Shown one piece after another: positions 1-15,328 of a DNA stretch of 64,000 bases. Each line of letters opens with the position of its first letter. Position 1 is the first letter of the stretch. The DNA lies in the NCBI RefSeq assembly GCF_002897375.1, contig NZ_BFAG01000008.1, forward strand, positions 124,001 through 188,000, in the 5' to 3' direction. The stretch comes from Deinococcus aerius. Its GTDB lineage: Bacteria > Deinococcota > Deinococci > Deinococcales > Deinococcaceae. The translations under genes were made by a program, and so were the position numbers. Under the pieces are notes generated by a model. It saw only the letters and a list, made by a program, of their open reading frames with translations. It was not told the origin of the DNA and ran no database searches.

Positions 1-784
1 ATCAGCCCGGCGCCCAGCACGCCGCCCCACACGTGCCCCGAGCCGCCGACCACCGCCATGAAGAGGTACTCGATGCCCGCCTGCAAGCTGAAGGGCGTGG
101 GGTTCACGAAGCGCTGGCTGTGGGCGTACAGCCACCCGGCCAGCGAGGCCATCAGCGCGGCGAGGACGAAGACCTCCACCCGCAGGCGGAAGGTATTCAC
201 GCCAAACGCCTCGGCGACGAGGGGGCCGCCGCGCAGGGCCCGCATCGCCCGCCCCACCCGGCTGGAGAGCAGGAACTGGGCGCCGATGGCGGTCAGGCCA
301 AGGCAGACCAGCGCGAGGTACGCGAAGGTCCGCGGTGAGGTGAGGGTCAGGCCGAAGACGCTGATCGGCGGGATGTTCGTCAGGCCAGTAAAGCCCCCCA
401 GCGCCGGGGTATTGCCGAACACGTAGTACAGGCTCATGCCCCAGGCGATGGTCGCCAGCGGCAGGTAGTGGCCCTGCATCCGCAGCGTCATCAGGCCCAG
501 CAGCCAGGCGATCAGGGCCGTGACGCCGAAACCCGCGAGGAGGCCAAGCCAGGGGTTCCAGCCCGCCCCGGTGGTGAGGACCGCCGTGGTGTACGCCCCC
601 AGCCCCATAAAGGCCGCCTGCCCGAAGGAGGTGAGCCCGACGATACCCGTCAGCAGCACCAACCCGGTGACCACGATGGCGAAGATCAGGATGTTCACGA
701 GCAGCGTGACCTGAAAGAGCGGCAGCACGAGGGGCAAGGCGAGCGCGACCAGCCCGGCGAGGAGGGCGAGCAGGAAACGCAGCC

Positions 785-788
<4 letters not shown>
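1..788 (-). CDS. livM: Branched-chain amino acid ABC transporter permease LivM (3' end cut by window edge)
   Basis: The reading frame runs from an ATG at 788 off the left edge of the window, so only about the first 262 residues are visible. The protein is almost entirely hydrophobic, with at least five membrane segments. It has the LivM-type motifs [24 protein letters not shown] near the N-terminus and GRAMRALR in the cytoplasmic loop that contacts the ATPase. LivM pairs with LivH in the membrane to import leucine, isoleucine, valine or related compounds. The ATG overlaps the livH stop codon (ATGA), so the two are translationally coupled. Family assignment is firm; the substrate is not shown by the sequence. 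Confidence 0.93.
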
Positions 789-1834
<1,046 letters not shown>

Positions 1835-2047
1835 GGGGGCTCCAGCGGCTCGGGGAAGGGCAGGGGCGGGAGGTGGGCCGCACCACCCCGCGCCCCGATA
1901 CGGATTGTGTTTGCCGCACCATACGTGCTTTTCGGGAGGGAGACAACCGCCAGACTGGGGTGCCAGGCTTCTCACAACGCGGTGACCAAACCATCCATCT
2001 CTTCCCGAGACAGAGTCAAAGTGATATCATCCTGATAGGAGGTTGGT

Positions 2048-2962
<915 letters not shown>

Positions 2963-3003
2963 GCGCAGGCCCGTGGGCGGGCGACCGGAAGGCGAGGTGA
3001 GGC

Positions 3004-3201
3004 GTGGCCCGCAAGAACTACCCGCTCCGCATCAGCCCCGAGCTGTACGCCGCGCTCGAACGCTGGGCTGCCGACGACCTGCGGAGCGTCAACGCCCAGA
3101 TCGAGTACCTCCTGACCCAGAGCGTGCGTCAGGCCGGGCGGTGGAAGGGGAAGGCCGAGCCTGAGCCGGACCCTTCCCCAACCCCCAAAGAACCCTCCTG
3201 A
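3004..3201 (+). CDS. Small ribbon-helix-helix (Arc-like) DNA-binding protein
   Basis: The 65-residue product begins at GTG 3004. It has a ribbon-helix-helix core: a short N-terminal strand (NYPLRI) followed by two helices ([16 protein letters not shown] and [14 protein letters not shown]). The tail is charged and rich in proline, glutamate and lysine. Arc-type proteins bind DNA as dimers through the N-terminal strand, as repressors or antitoxins. No toxin gene is adjacent; the partner is the upstream SPFH gene. A plausible but untested role is autoregulation of the SPFH operon through the TGATATCA palindrome. Confidence 0.8.
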   Translation: MARKNYPLRISPELYAALERWAADDLRSVNAQIEYLLTQSVRQAGRWKGKAEPEPDPSPTPKEPS

Positions 3202-3214
3202 CTTCCCACCCCCG

Positions 3215-3240
3215 GCCCCCACAGTCGGGGGCGCAGTTTT
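3215..3240 (+). terminator. Rho-independent-like terminator after the SPFH/RHH pair
   Basis: A perfect 6-bp stem GCCCCC/GGGGGC with loop ACAGTC is followed four bases later by TTTT. It lies 14 bp after the stop of the ribbon-helix-helix gene. The short U-run makes this a moderate call. Confidence 0.55.
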
Positions 3241-3446
3241 GCGGCATACTGTGTTCGTTTGTCTGTGAAGTCGAACCTCCGGCAGAACAGACCTCCCCAG
3301 CAGGCAGACGACCCAGCAGCGCGGAGAGCCAGGCGAGACCCGCCTGAGGCGTTCCTTTCCTTCCCCAGCGCCCTCTCCAGCGCTGCGCCTCCACCGGGAG
3401 TGGCCCCTCAGCCCTCCCGCGGTGTGTTCTGCCGACAGGACCTGCC

Positions 3447-4970
3447 ATGACTCCCACCCGAACCAAAGACCAACCTGAACGCACTTCGGCTCAGGCCACC
3501 GACAACGCCGCGCGTCCCCGCCGTCCCCGGGAGGGCCAGGACCAGGCCCGTTCCGGGCAGCCTGCTCCCGTCTCTTCCCCGGCCACCGACTGGCAGAGGT
3601 TCCTCGGGAACCGCACCCCCACCCCGGTGCAGGCCGGAGCCATCCCCGCCCTCCTCGCCGGGCGCGACGTGATCACGACCGCCCGCACGGGCAGCGGCAA
3701 GACGCTCGCCTTCCTGATTCCCGCCGCCGCGCGCGGCATCGGCATGAGTACGCCGCGCGGCATGCGGCCCGAGGTGCTGGTCGTCACGCCGACCCGCGAG
3801 CTGGCCGTGCAGATCCGCGACGTGGCCCGCGAACTCGGGATGCCCGCCGGGCGCATCACGGGCGGCATCACGCCGAACCAGACGCGCAGTGAGGCGAGCG
3901 GCAAGGGCGTGATCGCCGGAACCCCGGGGCGGCTCAAGGACCTGATCACGCGGGGCGAACTCTCTCTCGCCGGGCTGCGCTACGTCGTGCTGGACGAGGC
4001 CGACGAGCTGCTGAGCCTGGGCTTTCTCAAGGACGTGGGCGACATCCTGCGGGCAGCCCAGTCCGCCGCCGGGCGGAATCTCCAGATCGCCATGGCCTCC
4101 GCCACCTTCCCCGCCGCCATCCGCGAGGTGGCCGAGCGCTTCATGCACGCCCCCGAGCGCATCGACATCGCGCCGGAACGCTCCGCCGAGGCGGCGCAGA
4201 GTGACGACATCCTGGGCGGGGCGACGGGTGCCACCCACCTCCTCGTCCACACCACCCGCGAGGCGGTGCTGGAGGTGGCCGCCGAACACGCGCGTGAGGC
4301 CCTGCGCGCCCCGGGCGGCTGCGTGGTGATCTTCTGCCGCACCAAGGCCCTCGTCAAACGCCGCGCCGAGCGGCTGGCCGTCCTGCTCCCCGGCGAGGAG
4401 GTCAGCGCCCTCCAGGGCAACATGGACCAGAAGAAGCGCGAGCGGACCATGGACCTGTTGCGGGAGGGCCAGTCGCGCGTCCTCGTGGCGACGGACATCG
4501 CCGGGCGCGGCATCGATCTGCCGGAGGTGCGGCTCGTCATCCACATGGACGTGGCCTCCACCGCCGAGGACCACGTCCACCGCTCCGGGCGCACCGCCCG
4601 CGCGGGTCGCCCCGGCGTGAACCTCGTCCTCCTGATTCCCGAGCAGCGCGAGCTGTGGCGCAACGTGCGCCGCGGCCTGCCCGCCGCCGTGCAGCCGCCC
4701 CTCACCCGCGAGGAGGGCCAGATCGACAAGGCCATCCAGGAGAAGCAGGGCCAGGGCCGGGGGGGTGGAGGTGGGCGCCCGGGGAACCCCGGCTCACCCC
4801 AGCCCGGGCCGGGACGCCCCCCACGCGACACGGGGACAGCCAGTCATAGTCGCGCCCAGCAGGGCCAGAAACGAGCCGCCAAACCGCATCCCCACAACGC
4901 CCAGGGGCTCGACACGGGCACGGGAGCAGGCCGGGTTGGGCCGCAAAAGGCGCGGGGCCGCAGGCGCTGA
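3447..4970 (+). CDS. DEAD/DEAH-box ATP-dependent RNA helicase
   Basis: The 507-residue protein carries the superfamily-2 helicase motifs in order: Q motif region, motif [14 protein letters not shown] (Ia), TPGR (Ib), DEAD-type motif [14 protein letters not shown] (III), then [12 protein letters not shown] (V) and [10 protein letters not shown] (VI). The last 80 or so residues are glycine-, proline- and arginine-rich, as in RNA-binding tails of cold-shock and ribosome-assembly helicases. About 200 bp of leader precede the ATG, with a TACTGT -10 candidate near 3247. A long leader fits the autoregulated expression known for this class, but this is inference. A strong terminator follows directly. 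Confidence 0.95.
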   Translation: MTPTRTKDQPERTSAQATDNAARPRRPREGQDQARSGQPAPVSSPATDWQRFLGNRTPTPVQAGAIPALLAGRDVITTARTGSGKTLAFLIPAAARGIGMSTPRGMRPEVLVVTPTRELAVQIRDVARELGMPAGRITGGITPNQTRSEASGKGVIAGTPGRLKDLITRGELSLAGLRYVVLDEADELLSLGFLKDVGDILRAAQSAAGRNLQIAMASATFPAAIREVAERFMHAPERIDIAPERSAEAAQSDDILGGATGATHLLVHTTREAVLEVAAEHAREALRAPGGCVVIFCRTKALVKRRAERLAVLLPGEEVSALQGNMDQKKRERTMDLLREGQSRVLVATDIAGRGIDLPEVRLVIHMDVASTAEDHVHRSGRTARAGRPGVNLVLLIPEQRELWRNVRRGLPAAVQPPLTREEGQIDKAIQEKQGQGRGGGGGRPGNPGSPQPGPGRPPRDTGTASHSRAQQGQKRAAKPHPHNAQGLDTGTGAGRVGPQKARGRRR

Positions 4971-4976
4971 GTGACC

Positions 4977-5021
4977 AGGCCGGGGGGGGAGAGTCGGAAG
5001 CGGCTTTCCCCCCCGGCCTTT
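4977..5021 (+). terminator. Rho-independent terminator of the DEAD-box helicase gene
   Basis: The stem AGGCCGGGGGG (4977-4987) pairs with CCCCCCGGCCT (ending 5019) across a ~20-nt loop and is followed by a short T run. It begins 7 bp after the helicase stop codon. The T run leads straight into the 20-bp palindrome at 5021-5040. Confidence 0.75.
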
Positions 5022-5040
5022 GCTCGTCACGTGACGAGCA
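5021..5040. repeat. 20-bp palindrome, copy 1 (TGCTCGTCA-CG-TGACGAGCA)
   Basis: This is a perfect palindrome of two 9-bp arms around CG. A second copy with the same arms, 11 bp long and with TG at the centre, lies at 8447-8470. Both copies are preceded by CCTTT and both sit just past gene ends. The rest of 4971-5306 shows no coding signal. Confidence 0.7.
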
Positions 5041-5306
5041 GGGGGCGCCATCGCCCCTCATCGCCCCTCGCCCCCGGATTTGCTCCCGGCGGGGCGACGC
5101 ACCGGGAGGAGTTCGGCCCGCGTGGCTGTCACCGCGGGGGCACAGGGTCAGACTCTTGTTATTCATCTCCTCTTAATCTGTCCGGGCGGAGGAGAATTCG
5201 AATGCTGGACCCATTTGTGCCTGAAAGCAACAGTTATTTCACAGCGATGGTTGGTGGCCCCTTTTCGGCCACTGGACGCCGCGTCGCCGGCGGGTTGGGC
5301 TGAGGG

Positions 5307-7349
5307 GTGCCCGTGACGACAGACATACCCGGCCAGACCCACCCCGAGACATTGATCCTCGCCCAGCAGATCGTGACGCGGACGCTGGTGGCGACCCGGG
5401 CGTCGCAGGAGGTCATCGACCTGATCCTCCAGCAGGTCGCCCGGACCCTGGGCGCCCACTCTTCGAGTGTCAGCGTCCTTGACCCGGCCGCGAACACCCT
5501 CTGTCCGGCGGGGGCCAGCGGGTACACGCCGGAGGCGCTCGAACGCTGGCAGGCCCTGCCGGTGACCCCCGGCACCCCGGTCACGGACGCCGTCCTCACC
5601 CGCCAGCCCGTGTTCCTGAGCGGGGCCGAGTGGGACGAGCAGTATCCACATCTGGCGGCAGTCCGGCTGCCGGTCATGCGGGCCGTCGCCGCCCTCCCGC
5701 TGATCTCCGGCGGTTCCGTCCTGGGTGCGGTCACCCTCAGTTGGGATGGGGAGCGCGCCCTGTCCGGGGTCGAGTGGGCCTTTCTGGAGGGCGTCGCCAG
5801 CCAGTGCGCGCAGACCCTCGACCGCATCCGGCTCCACGGCGAGCGCCAGAGCCGCGCGGCGCGCGACCGCAAGCTCCTGGAGTACAGCAGTGACATCCTG
5901 ATCGTTCTTGACCGGGACGCGGCGGTCACCTCTCTCAGTTCCAGCGTGGGCCTCACCCTCGGGTACACGGAGGCCGACCTCCGGGAGACGCGGCTGCGCG
6001 ACGTTCTGCACCCGGAGGACCTCCCGGAGCTTCGGGCACAGTTCGCCCGGGCCATCGCGGCGCCGAATCAGCCCCTGCGCTCGACCCTCCGCGTGCGGCA
6101 TCAGCAGGGCGGGTGGGTGTGGCTGGAGGTGGTCGGGCGCAATCTCCTCGCGGACCCGGCCGTCCGGGGCTTTGTCTGCAACGCGCGCGACGTGACGCAG
6201 AACATGCGGGCCATGCAGGCCCTGCGCGAGAGCGAGCGGGAGCAGCACGCGCACGCCCAGCGCTACCAGCGCCTGCTGGACCTCATGACGGCCCTGCACT
6301 CGGAGGAGAACCCCGGCGAGCTGATCCGCGCCGCGCTCGACCACGGCCTCGCGGTCACGGAATACGACCAGGCGTACTACTACGACGTGGAGGACGGCGC
6401 CGTCTCGCTCCGCTTCGCGCGGGGTGAGGGCGCGGCGGAGGCGCTCGCGCTGCTCCCGCCCTTTCGCCACCTGCGCGATCTGGGCAAGGCGGGCGCCGCC
6501 GTTTTGCGCCACGACCTGTTCTTCGCGGAGGTGGGGGTGCCCGTCATGACCCCGCCCGAGCCGCTTCCGCGCCGGGCGTGGCGATCGTTTTGCGCCATCC
6601 CCGTCGTCATTGCCGGTGAACTCCGGGGGGTGTTCGTGTTCGTCAGCTCGGGTGAGGCCCTGGCCGAGGTGAATACGAGGCGCCTGATGCGGCGGCTGGC
6701 CGACCAGGTGAACGTGCTGCTGGAGCGGAGCTGGCACGTCCAGCGGCTGGACGCCTCGCGCGAGGAGACGCTCAGGGCCGTCGGCCTGGCGCTGGAATAC
6801 CGCGATCACGAGACGAAGGGCCACACCGACCGCGTCGTGGAGCTGACGGAGCGGCTGGCCCGGGCGCTGGGCTGCGAGGAGCGCGACCGCGACGCCCTGC
6901 GCTGGGGCGCGTACCTGCACGACGCCGGAAAGGTGGCGACGCCCGACGCGATCCTGCTCAAGGCCGGGAGGCTGGACCCGGACGAGTGGGAGGTCATGAA
7001 GCGCCACGCCCAGGTCGGGTACGAGATGTTGCGCCAGATTCCCTCGCTCCCCCCCGAGACGCTCGCCGTGGTCCTGCACCACCACGAGCGCTGGAATGGC
7101 AGCGGCTACCCCCACGGCCTGAGCGGGACCGACATCCCCCTCCCGGCACGGATCTTCGCCGTCGTGGACGTGTACGACGCGCTGACGAGCGAGCGGCCCT
7201 ACAAGCAGGCCTGGACGCACGAGGAGGCCGCCGCCCAGCTGGAGCGGGAGGCCGGAGTGCTCCTCGACCCGTCCATCGTCCGGGTCTTTCTGAGGGTCGT
7301 GAACGGCCCGCGCCGTGACGGGCCGTGGCCCGCCGAGGTCACCGCATGA
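5307..7349 (+). CDS. GAF-PAS-GAF sensor with C-terminal HD-GYP phosphodiesterase domain
   Basis: The 680-residue protein has a GAF-like domain (about 18-170), a PAS domain (about 188-300, ending FVCNARDVTQ), a second GAF-like domain (about 318-480) and an HD-GYP domain (about 490-660). The HD motif LHDAGK is near residue 537 and the GYP signature HHERWNGSGYPHGL near 590, so both defining motifs are intact. HD-GYP domains hydrolyse cyclic di-GMP. No membrane segment is visible, so it should be cytosolic. GTG 5307 and GTG 5313 are both possible starts; the GAGGGG at 5302-5307 favours the second. The stop overlaps the ATG of the next gene, an RsbQ-like hydrolase. Confidence 0.92.
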   Translation: MPVTTDIPGQTHPETLILAQQIVTRTLVATRASQEVIDLILQQVARTLGAHSSSVSVLDPAANTLCPAGASGYTPEALERWQALPVTPGTPVTDAVLTRQPVFLSGAEWDEQYPHLAAVRLPVMRAVAALPLISGGSVLGAVTLSWDGERALSGVEWAFLEGVASQCAQTLDRIRLHGERQSRAARDRKLLEYSSDILIVLDRDAAVTSLSSSVGLTLGYTEADLRETRLRDVLHPEDLPELRAQFARAIAAPNQPLRSTLRVRHQQGGWVWLEVVGRNLLADPAVRGFVCNARDVTQNMRAMQALRESEREQHAHAQRYQRLLDLMTALHSEENPGELIRAALDHGLAVTEYDQAYYYDVEDGAVSLRFARGEGAAEALALLPPFRHLRDLGKAGAAVLRHDLFFAEVGVPVMTPPEPLPRRAWRSFCAIPVVIAGELRGVFVFVSSGEALAEVNTRRLMRRLADQVNVLLERSWHVQRLDASREETLRAVGLALEYRDHETKGHTDRVVELTERLARALGCEERDRDALRWGAYLHDAGKVATPDAILLKAGRLDPDEWEVMKRHAQVGYEMLRQIPSLPPETLAVVLHHHERWNGSGYPHGLSGTDIPLPARIFAVVDVYDALTSERPYKQAWTHEEAAAQLEREAGVLLDPSIVRVFLRVVNGPRRDGPWPAEVTA

Positions 7350-8170
7350 CCCATCTCCCCACCGCCTCCCTCGCCTCCCGCTCGAACGCCCGCGTTTTCG
7401 GGACCGGGCCGCGGACCCTGCTGCTCGCGCACGGCTTTTGCTCCAACAAGCAGGTCTACGCGCGGCAGGTCACGCATTTCTCGCGCTCGCACCGCACCGT
7501 CACCTACGATCTCGCCGGCTTTGGGGACGCCGACCCTGACCTGTGGGACCCCCGGCGCTACGCGACGCTGGAGGGGTACGCCCACGACATCGTGGGGCTC
7601 ATTGACGAACTCGACCTGCGCCGGGTCACGTTTGTCGGCGGGTCTCTCAGCGCCATGACTGGCCTCATGGCCTCGCTCGCCCGGCCCGAGCGGTTTGACG
7701 CCCTAGTCTTTGTGGGTGGGTCGCCGCGGTACCTGAACGCCCGGCACTACCGGGGCGGGTTCGAGCGGGAGGCCGTCGAGCGCTTCTACGCCCTGCTGGA
7801 TAGCAACGAGGGATGGACGGACGCGGTGACGGGCCTGCTGCTGAACGGGCCGCTGCCCCTGGCCCTGCTCGACATCGCCCAGGCCGTGCGCGGCGTGCGC
7901 CCCGAGGTGGCCCGCACCGTGGCCCGCGCGGTCTTCGGCTCGGATTACCGTCATCTCCTCGAACGCGCCCTGCATCCGGTGTTGATCGTGCAGACGGCCT
8001 CGGATGCCGCCGTGCCCGAGGCCGTGGGAAAATACATGGCGGCCCTCCTGCCCGACGCGGAGCTGACCGTGTTGCCGGGCGTCGGCCACCTGCCCATGCG
8101 GACCCAGCCCGAGCTGTTCAACCGGGCCGTCGAGGACTTCTTGCGGCACAGGGGAGGCTGGCCGGGGTAA
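7346..8170 (+). CDS. RsbQ-like alpha/beta hydrolase
   Basis: The 274-residue product is close to RsbQ in length and layout. It has an oxyanion-loop motif LLLAHGFCSNKQVY, a nucleophile elbow FVGGSLSAM with the serine flanked by small residues, an acid loop QTASDAAVP and the catalytic histidine in GVGHLP. RsbQ of Bacillus is a small-molecule hydrolase that works with the PAS domain of RsbP in energy-stress signalling; plant karrikin and strigolactone receptors are relatives. Here the ATG overlaps the stop of a PAS/GAF-HD-GYP gene (ATGA), suggesting an analogous hydrolase-sensor pair. The subfamily call is mine from motifs; a generic hydrolase is the alternative. Confidence 0.75.
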   Translation: MTHLPTASLASRSNARVFGTGPRTLLLAHGFCSNKQVYARQVTHFSRSHRTVTYDLAGFGDADPDLWDPRRYATLEGYAHDIVGLIDELDLRRVTFVGGSLSAMTGLMASLARPERFDALVFVGGSPRYLNARHYRGGFEREAVERFYALLDSNEGWTDAVTGLLLNGPLPLALLDIAQAVRGVRPEVARTVARAVFGSDYRHLLERALHPVLIVQTASDAAVPEAVGKYMAALLPDAELTVLPGVGHLPMRTQPELFNRAVEDFLRHRGGWPG

Positions 8171-8446
8171 TCCCTCCCGGCGGGTTTTGCGCCCCGTGGG
8201 CGTGGATCAGGTGTGGGGACCGGTGCCCCTCCCCGCACAGGGGCGGGTCCGCGGTGCGGAAATTGCGATGCGGATGGCGGCCACTCCGCCGTCCTCCGGG
8301 CGAGCGCCGAGGGCCGGGTCCTGTCTGGAATCCTCACGAGGTCCTGCTCCGGTCAGGGGCCACCGCTTTCGCCGAACGGTTCAAGCGGAACTCGTGTGGA
8401 AGGGCGTGGAACCGGGTCCAGAAGCCTTCAGGTCCACGCGCCTCCC
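8171..8446. other. Intergenic region between convergent genes, no gene seen
   Basis: Between the hydrolase stop and the palindrome at 8447 I see no convincing reading frame, promoter or strong terminator. A weak CCC/GGG hairpin followed by TTTT lies at about 8173-8187. Confidence 0.5.
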
Positions 8447-8470
8447 TTTGCTCGTCATGTGACGAGCAAA
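8447..8470. repeat. Palindrome, copy 2 (11-bp arms TTTGCTCGTCA / TGACGAGCAAA)
   Basis: The two 11-bp arms are perfect and separated by TG. The element shares CCTTTGCTCGTCA and TGACGAGCA with the copy at 5021-5040. It sits 4 bp from the stop of the minus-strand hpaI-like gene. As RNA it can fold into a 10-bp stem with a 4-nt loop from either strand, but no T-run of terminator length follows. Confidence 0.7.
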
Positions 8471-8474
8471 CCGC

Positions 8475-9228
8475 CTAGCTCCTGAACCTCGCCGCCAGCT
8501 CGCCCGTCATGCGGGCCAGCAGCAGCACGTCCACGCCCACCGCGACGAAGGTGTAGCCCCACTCCAGGTAGGTCCGGGCCACCGCCTCGTCGGTCGCCAG
8601 GATGCCCGCCGCCCTGCCCGCCGCGCGAACCCGCGCCGCCGCGTCCCGGATGGCCGATTGCACGTCCGGGTGCCCCGGGTTCCCCAGATGCCCCATGCTC
8701 GCGGCGAGGTCGGCGGGGCCGACGAACACGCCGTCCACCCCGTCTGTCCGCGCGATGTCGTCCAATGCTTTCAGGGCCGTGGCGGTTTCTACCTGAAGCA
8801 GCAGGCACACCCCGTCATTCGCGTGGCGCAGATAGTCCGCGTCCCGCGAGAAGTTGCTTGCCCGCACGAGGGCGCTCGCCACGCCGCGAATGCCCTGCGG
8901 CGGGTAGCGGGTGGCCGCGACCATCTCCCGTGCCTGCTCCGCCGACTCGACCATCGGGATGAGCAGGTTCCTGGCCCCGATGTCGAGGAGTTGCTTGATC
9001 AGCACGGGGTCGCCCACGGGCGGGCGGACGACGGGGGCGGATGGATAGGGCGCGACCGCCTGAAGCTGCCTCAGGACGCTGGGCACGTCGTTGGGGGCGT
9101 GTTCGCCGTCGATCACCAGCCAGTCGAACCCCGCCCCGGCGCAGACCTCGGCGCTGTAGGCGTCGGCCAGGGCCAGCCAGAAGCCGAAGAGGCGGTCGCC
9201 GCGGGTCAGGGCCGTTTTGAAGGGGTTC

Positions 9229-9236
<8 letters not shown>
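8475..9236 (-). CDS. hpaI: 4-hydroxy-2-oxoheptane-1,7-dioate aldolase (HpcH/HpaI family)
   Basis: The 253-residue protein is a class II metal-dependent aldolase. Signatures are [28 protein letters not shown] and PMVESAEQA, with metal ligands expected at the glutamate and aspartate of VETATAL and [12 protein letters not shown]. In the homoprotocatechuate pathway it cleaves 4-hydroxy-2-oxoheptanedioate to pyruvate and succinate semialdehyde. GTG 9236 is chosen because it overlaps the hpaH stop by 8 nt and gives the usual N-terminus (ENPFKTAL). It is the last gene of the long minus-strand operon. Confidence 0.92.
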
Positions 9237-10067
<831 letters not shown>

Positions 10068-10071
<4 letters not shown>

Positions 10072-11171
10072 GGGGAACTTTCTCGCACGTCCACCTCGAT
10101 GGGCAGGGGGTGGGTGATCATGTAGCTGCCGCGCGCCGGGTCGTGGCAGGTCGGCTGAGTCCGGCCGCGGGTATCCGTCGCGCGGGCGAGGAGCGTGCGG
10201 GAGCCGGGTCCCTCCGGCGTCTGCCACCGGAAACGCCAGCGTCGCCAGACGTGAGGCATGGGCGGATCGAGGAACTCGGCGTCTGCCCAGGTGCAGCCAC
10301 CGTCCACGCTGACCTCGACCCGCGCCACATCGGCCTCACCGGACCAGGCCGCGCCCGTGACCTCGTATGTCACTCCACAGGGCACCACCTCGCGCGGGGC
10401 GGGGCGGGCGATGGCGGCCTTGAGTTGCAAGGGTCCGATGGGCCGGAGCTGGGGCGGCAGGCCGTCTTTCTCCTCCCAGTAGGCGTAGTCCACCGTCTGG
10501 AAGTACCCCAGAAACGGCCCGGGGACGACCCTCACTGCCGTGAGCCACTTGACCGACGCCATGCCGTACCACCCCGGCACGACCGCGCGCACCGGGAACC
10601 CGTGATCGGGCGTCAGCGCCTCGCCGTTCATCTCGTGGGCGAGCAGCACGTCGTCCAGGGCCTTGGCGAGCGGCACGGAACGCGCGTAGCTGATCTCGCC
10701 GGGTGACGGCACCGGCTCGGTCATGACCCCGCGGTCGGCCCCCTCCAGCACGACCTCCCACGCGGCCACCACCTCGGGCAGCCCGGCGCGTTCGAGGACC
10801 GCCGAGAGCGGCACGCCGGTCCAGCGGGCGGTGCCCACCGCGCCCAGCTCCCAGGGCACCCCGCGAGGTCGGGGGGACAGGAAGGTGCGCCCGTTGCCCG
10901 CGCATTCCATCGTCGCCGTGACCGTGCGGCTGGGCAGGGACCGCAGCTCCTCCAGCCCCAGCCGCAGGGGATGCAGGACGGCCCCGCCCACCGTCAGGCT
11001 CCAGCCCCCGGCGGTCAGGGCCGGGGTGGGAAAGTGGTTGCGGACGTAGAAGCATTCGGTCGGCGTGACCCGGGAGTTCAGGTCACGAAAGGGGAATTCC
11101 AGGTTGGGCAGGAGCGAGTCGCGGGGGATCAGGCCGGGCGCGGGAGCTGGGTCCCCGGGGGCTGGGGTCAT
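10068..11171 (-). CDS. Sulfite-oxidase-family molybdopterin oxidoreductase
   Basis: The 367-residue protein has the Oxidored_molyb fold followed by a Mo-co dimerisation domain from about residue 245. The molybdenum-ligating cysteine is in [11 protein letters not shown], and cofactor-pocket motifs [14 protein letters not shown] and [14 protein letters not shown] are present. There is no signal peptide and no cytochrome domain, so it looks cytosolic with an unknown electron acceptor. It is inserted between hpaH and hpaD and coupled to hpaH, although no sulfite step belongs to this pathway. The actual substrate cannot be told from sequence. Confidence 0.88.
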
Positions 11172-11234
11172 GAGGCCTCCCCGCCGAGCGGAAGGGGCGA
11201 AAAGCGCGCGGTTCTCCGCCCCCGCGTCTTCACC

Positions 11235-13695
<2,461 letters not shown>

Positions 13696-13708
13696 AGGGG
13701 GTGCCTCC

Positions 13709-14086
13709 TTAAACCTGCTCGGCGGTGTGGTACCTGAAGACCTTGAGGACGTAGCCATCGGGGTCGGCCACGAGGAAGCCGTAGGGACCGGTGGCGTGGC
13801 GGTAGTGCTCGCGCATGTCGCGCCGGATGGGGCCGAGTTCGGAAAGCCGGGCGAACAGGGCGTCCACCTCGCCGAACGACTCCAGTTCGAGCCCCAGGTA
13901 CGTCAGGGCGCTCACGTCCGGGGGAGAGGTCGTGTGGTCGAAGATCAGGCGCGTTCCGCTCCCGAAGGTGGCGAAGAGCCGCTTACCACCGGCGTGTCGA
14001 GAGGTCTCCGCGCCCAGCGTCTTGTAAAACGCCTGCGTGCGGTCAAGGTCGAGCGCCTTGAAGGCGACGTGTTCGAGGAGGGCCAC
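13709..14086 (-). CDS. VOC (glyoxalase/bleomycin-resistance fold) family protein
   Basis: The 125-residue protein is a single VOC module beginning [19 protein letters not shown] and ending [17 protein letters not shown]. The final glutamate usually found in metal-binding VOC proteins (IELV/E) is replaced by lysine in VLKVF, so metal binding may be altered. GTG 14086 is 1 nt beyond the stop of the upstream SDR gene. Its place in the operon suggests handling of an aromatic or ring-cleavage intermediate, but no specific function can be assigned. Confidence 0.75.
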   Translation of the reverse strand: MALLEHVAFKALDLDRTQAFYKTLGAETSRHAGGKRLFATFGSGTRLIFDHTTSPPDVSALTYLGLELESFGEVDALFARLSELGPIRRDMREHYRHATGPYGFLVADPDGYVLKVFRYHTAEQV

Positions 14087-14087
14087 C

Positions 14088-14903
<816 letters not shown>

Positions 14904-14919
14904 GGGCGTCTCCCTTTGG

Positions 14920-14976
14920 AGGGCAAGCTGCGCTTGCCACCCCCCTCCCAACCCTCCCCCGCAAGGGGGGAGGGCT
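14920..14976 (+). repeat. Left inverted repeat of the DUF559 element
   Basis: The sequence runs AGGGCAAGCTGCGCTTGCC, then a C-run linker, then CCCTCCCCCGCAAGGGGGG with the trailing AGGG completing the stem. It matches the reverse complement of 15329-15383 at all but a few positions; differences fall in the inner hairpin. It lies between the nuclease gene and the SDR start. Confidence 0.8.
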
Positions 14977-15034
14977 TTAGGCTGCTTGTATAGAACGGTT
15001 TTCTCGAACGGAGCAGAATCGGCGGGCGCGGGAG

Positions 15035-15328
15035 TTGCGGCGCGGCATGACGTCCGAAGAGCAGTTGTTGTGGAGTCGCTTGCGGGCTGGTCAGTTGGGT
15101 GTGGCGTTTCGCAAGCAGCAACCGTTGGGCTTTTACCTTGCCGACTTTGTGTGCTTCGAGAAGAAGCTGGTGATTGAACTGGACGGTGGCCACCACGCCG
15201 GAAGTGAGTACGACATTGTGCGAGACGCTGAACTCACCGCCCGGAGCTTTCGTGTCCTCCGCTTCTGGAACAACGAGGTCCGCGACAACCTGGACGGGGT
15301 GCTGGCGCGTATAGCTGAGGCGTTGTAA
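15035..15328 (+). CDS. DUF559 (Vsr-like) endonuclease-domain protein
   Basis: The 97-residue product is a compact restriction-endonuclease-like fold. It has EEQLLWSRLRAGQLG, FRKQQPLGFYLADFVC, the putative active-site block KKLVIELDGGHH and the C-terminal RSFRVLRFWNNEVRDNLDGVL. These are the hallmarks of DUF559 proteins, related to very-short-patch-repair endonucleases. The first usual start is TTG 15035. Family-like residues (EQNRRARELRRGM) are still encoded upstream of it, back to a stop at 14978 with no ATG, GTG or TTG, so the N-terminus may be truncated or use a rare start. The stop codon abuts the right repeat. Function of the family is unknown. Confidence 0.85.
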   Translation: MRRGMTSEEQLLWSRLRAGQLGVAFRKQQPLGFYLADFVCFEKKLVIELDGGHHAGSEYDIVRDAELTARSFRVLRFWNNEVRDNLDGVLARIAEAL

